A stretch of 12,877 nt of DNA, from the NCBI GenBank assembly GCA_045587385.1, contig JAZNCE010000142.1:1-12877 (forward strand). Reading direction: 5' to 3'. Made by a program: the position numbers and the translations under genes. This DNA comes from SVQP01 sp045587385 (lineage in GTDB: Bacteria > Bacillota > Clostridia > Oscillospirales > CAG-272). The first letter of the stretch is position 1. Every line of letters starts with the position of its first letter. Shown here piece after piece: positions 12,642-12,877 of this stretch. Below the pieces are notes generated by a model, which was given only the letters and a program-made list of their open reading frames with translations, searched no databases and was not told the origin of the DNA.

Positions 12642-12877
12642 ATGCTTACCTACACATACATATCAAAAGGAAAATTTGGCTTGGTTGAGAAGCCCAAGCC
12701 ACGGGTACTGCATGAGAGGGATGCCATTGTCAAGGTCACGCTTGCGAGCATCTGTTCGAGCGATTTGCACATTAAACACGGAAGCGTGCCGAGAGCGGTG
12801 GAGGGAATTACGGTCGGACACGAAATGGTCGGCATTGTGGAAGAGGTCGGATCGGCGGTCACGCACGTAAAGCCCGG
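12642..12877 (+). CDS. Zinc-dependent alcohol dehydrogenase (MDR family), 3'-truncated
   Basis: The first 78 residues of a medium-chain dehydrogenase/reductase, which oxidises alcohols or reduces aldehydes and ketones with NAD(P). The N-terminal catalytic domain begins after KGKFGLVEKPKP, with DAIVKVTLASICSSDLH (27-43): Cys38 is the expected first ligand of the catalytic zinc. VGHEMVGIVEEVG follows (58-70), supplying His60 and Glu61. The structural zinc loop and the Rossmann NAD-binding half lie beyond the window. AGGAGG (12631-12636) is 5 bases from the ATG, which fixes the start. The gene has its own strong promoter, divergent from the GNAT gene. The family is firm; the exact substrate (alcohol, threonine, polyol) cannot be told from this portion. 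Confidence 0.9.
   Translation, partial: MLTYTYISKGKFGLVEKPKPRVLHERDAIVKVTLASICSSDLHIKHGSVPRAVEGITVGHEMVGIVEEVGSAVTHVKP

Noticed and set aside
1..12877. CRISPR array, rRNA, insertion sequence or toxin-antitoxin pair
   Set aside because: No regularly spaced repeats, rRNA segments or transposase motifs were seen. The Xre-type gene has no small toxin gene beside it and is followed by a separately promoted PAP2 gene.

Overview
The window reads as a chromosome segment of a low-to-mid GC member of the Clostridia (Bacillota), probably an animal-gut species. The evidence is strong AGGAGG-type ribosome binding sites, TTGNNN-N17-TATAAT promoters that nearly all carry the extended TGn before the -10, short intergenic gaps, and protein styles typical of gut clostridia (GH3 with a long C-terminal tail, GPH-type sugar symporter, YPSST-type PAP2 protein). 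This placement is by style only; there is no rRNA or other marker here.

Layout. (1) 1-846 is the C-terminal part of a tyrosine recombinase whose start lies left of the window, so a mobile element probably ends near here. The 210 bp after it hold nested inverted repeats. (2) 1060-8930 is a sugar-utilisation locus: an AraC-family regulator on the minus strand, and divergently a tight operon of a GH3 beta-glycosidase, a GPH-family sugar transporter and a GH78 alpha-L-rhamnosidase, closed by a terminator at 8936-8974. (3) 8994-10235 is a two-gene unit: a lipoprotein rhodanese and a cysteine-rich protein resembling DUF5714. (4) 10252-11672 holds an Xre-type regulator with membrane segments and a PAP2-like membrane protein, each with its own promoter, plus two related palindromic sites around the regulator gene. 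(5) 11720-12373 is a minus-strand GNAT acetyltransferase sharing a bidirectional terminator with the PAP2 gene. It has a long, hairpin-rich 5' leader and a promoter divergent from that of a zinc-dependent alcohol dehydrogenase (12642 onward), which the window edge cuts.

How the genes work together. The AraC protein probably senses a plant glycoside or its sugar and activates the GH3 promoter, which has an extended -10 but no recognisable -35. The transporter would import an intact rhamnose-containing glycoside; the GH78 and GH3 enzymes, both without signal peptides, would then remove rhamnose and glucose inside the cell. The rest of the window looks like ordinary housekeeping or stress genes.

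I see no clear, wholly new multi-gene system. The items most worth a second look are the GNAT leader with mutually exclusive pairings that include the Shine-Dalgarno, the paired Xre operator candidates, the rhodanese/cysteine-rich pair, the Asn substitutions in the transporter's cation and sugar site, and the appended domain on the integrase. No stretch longer than 300 bases lacks a gene.
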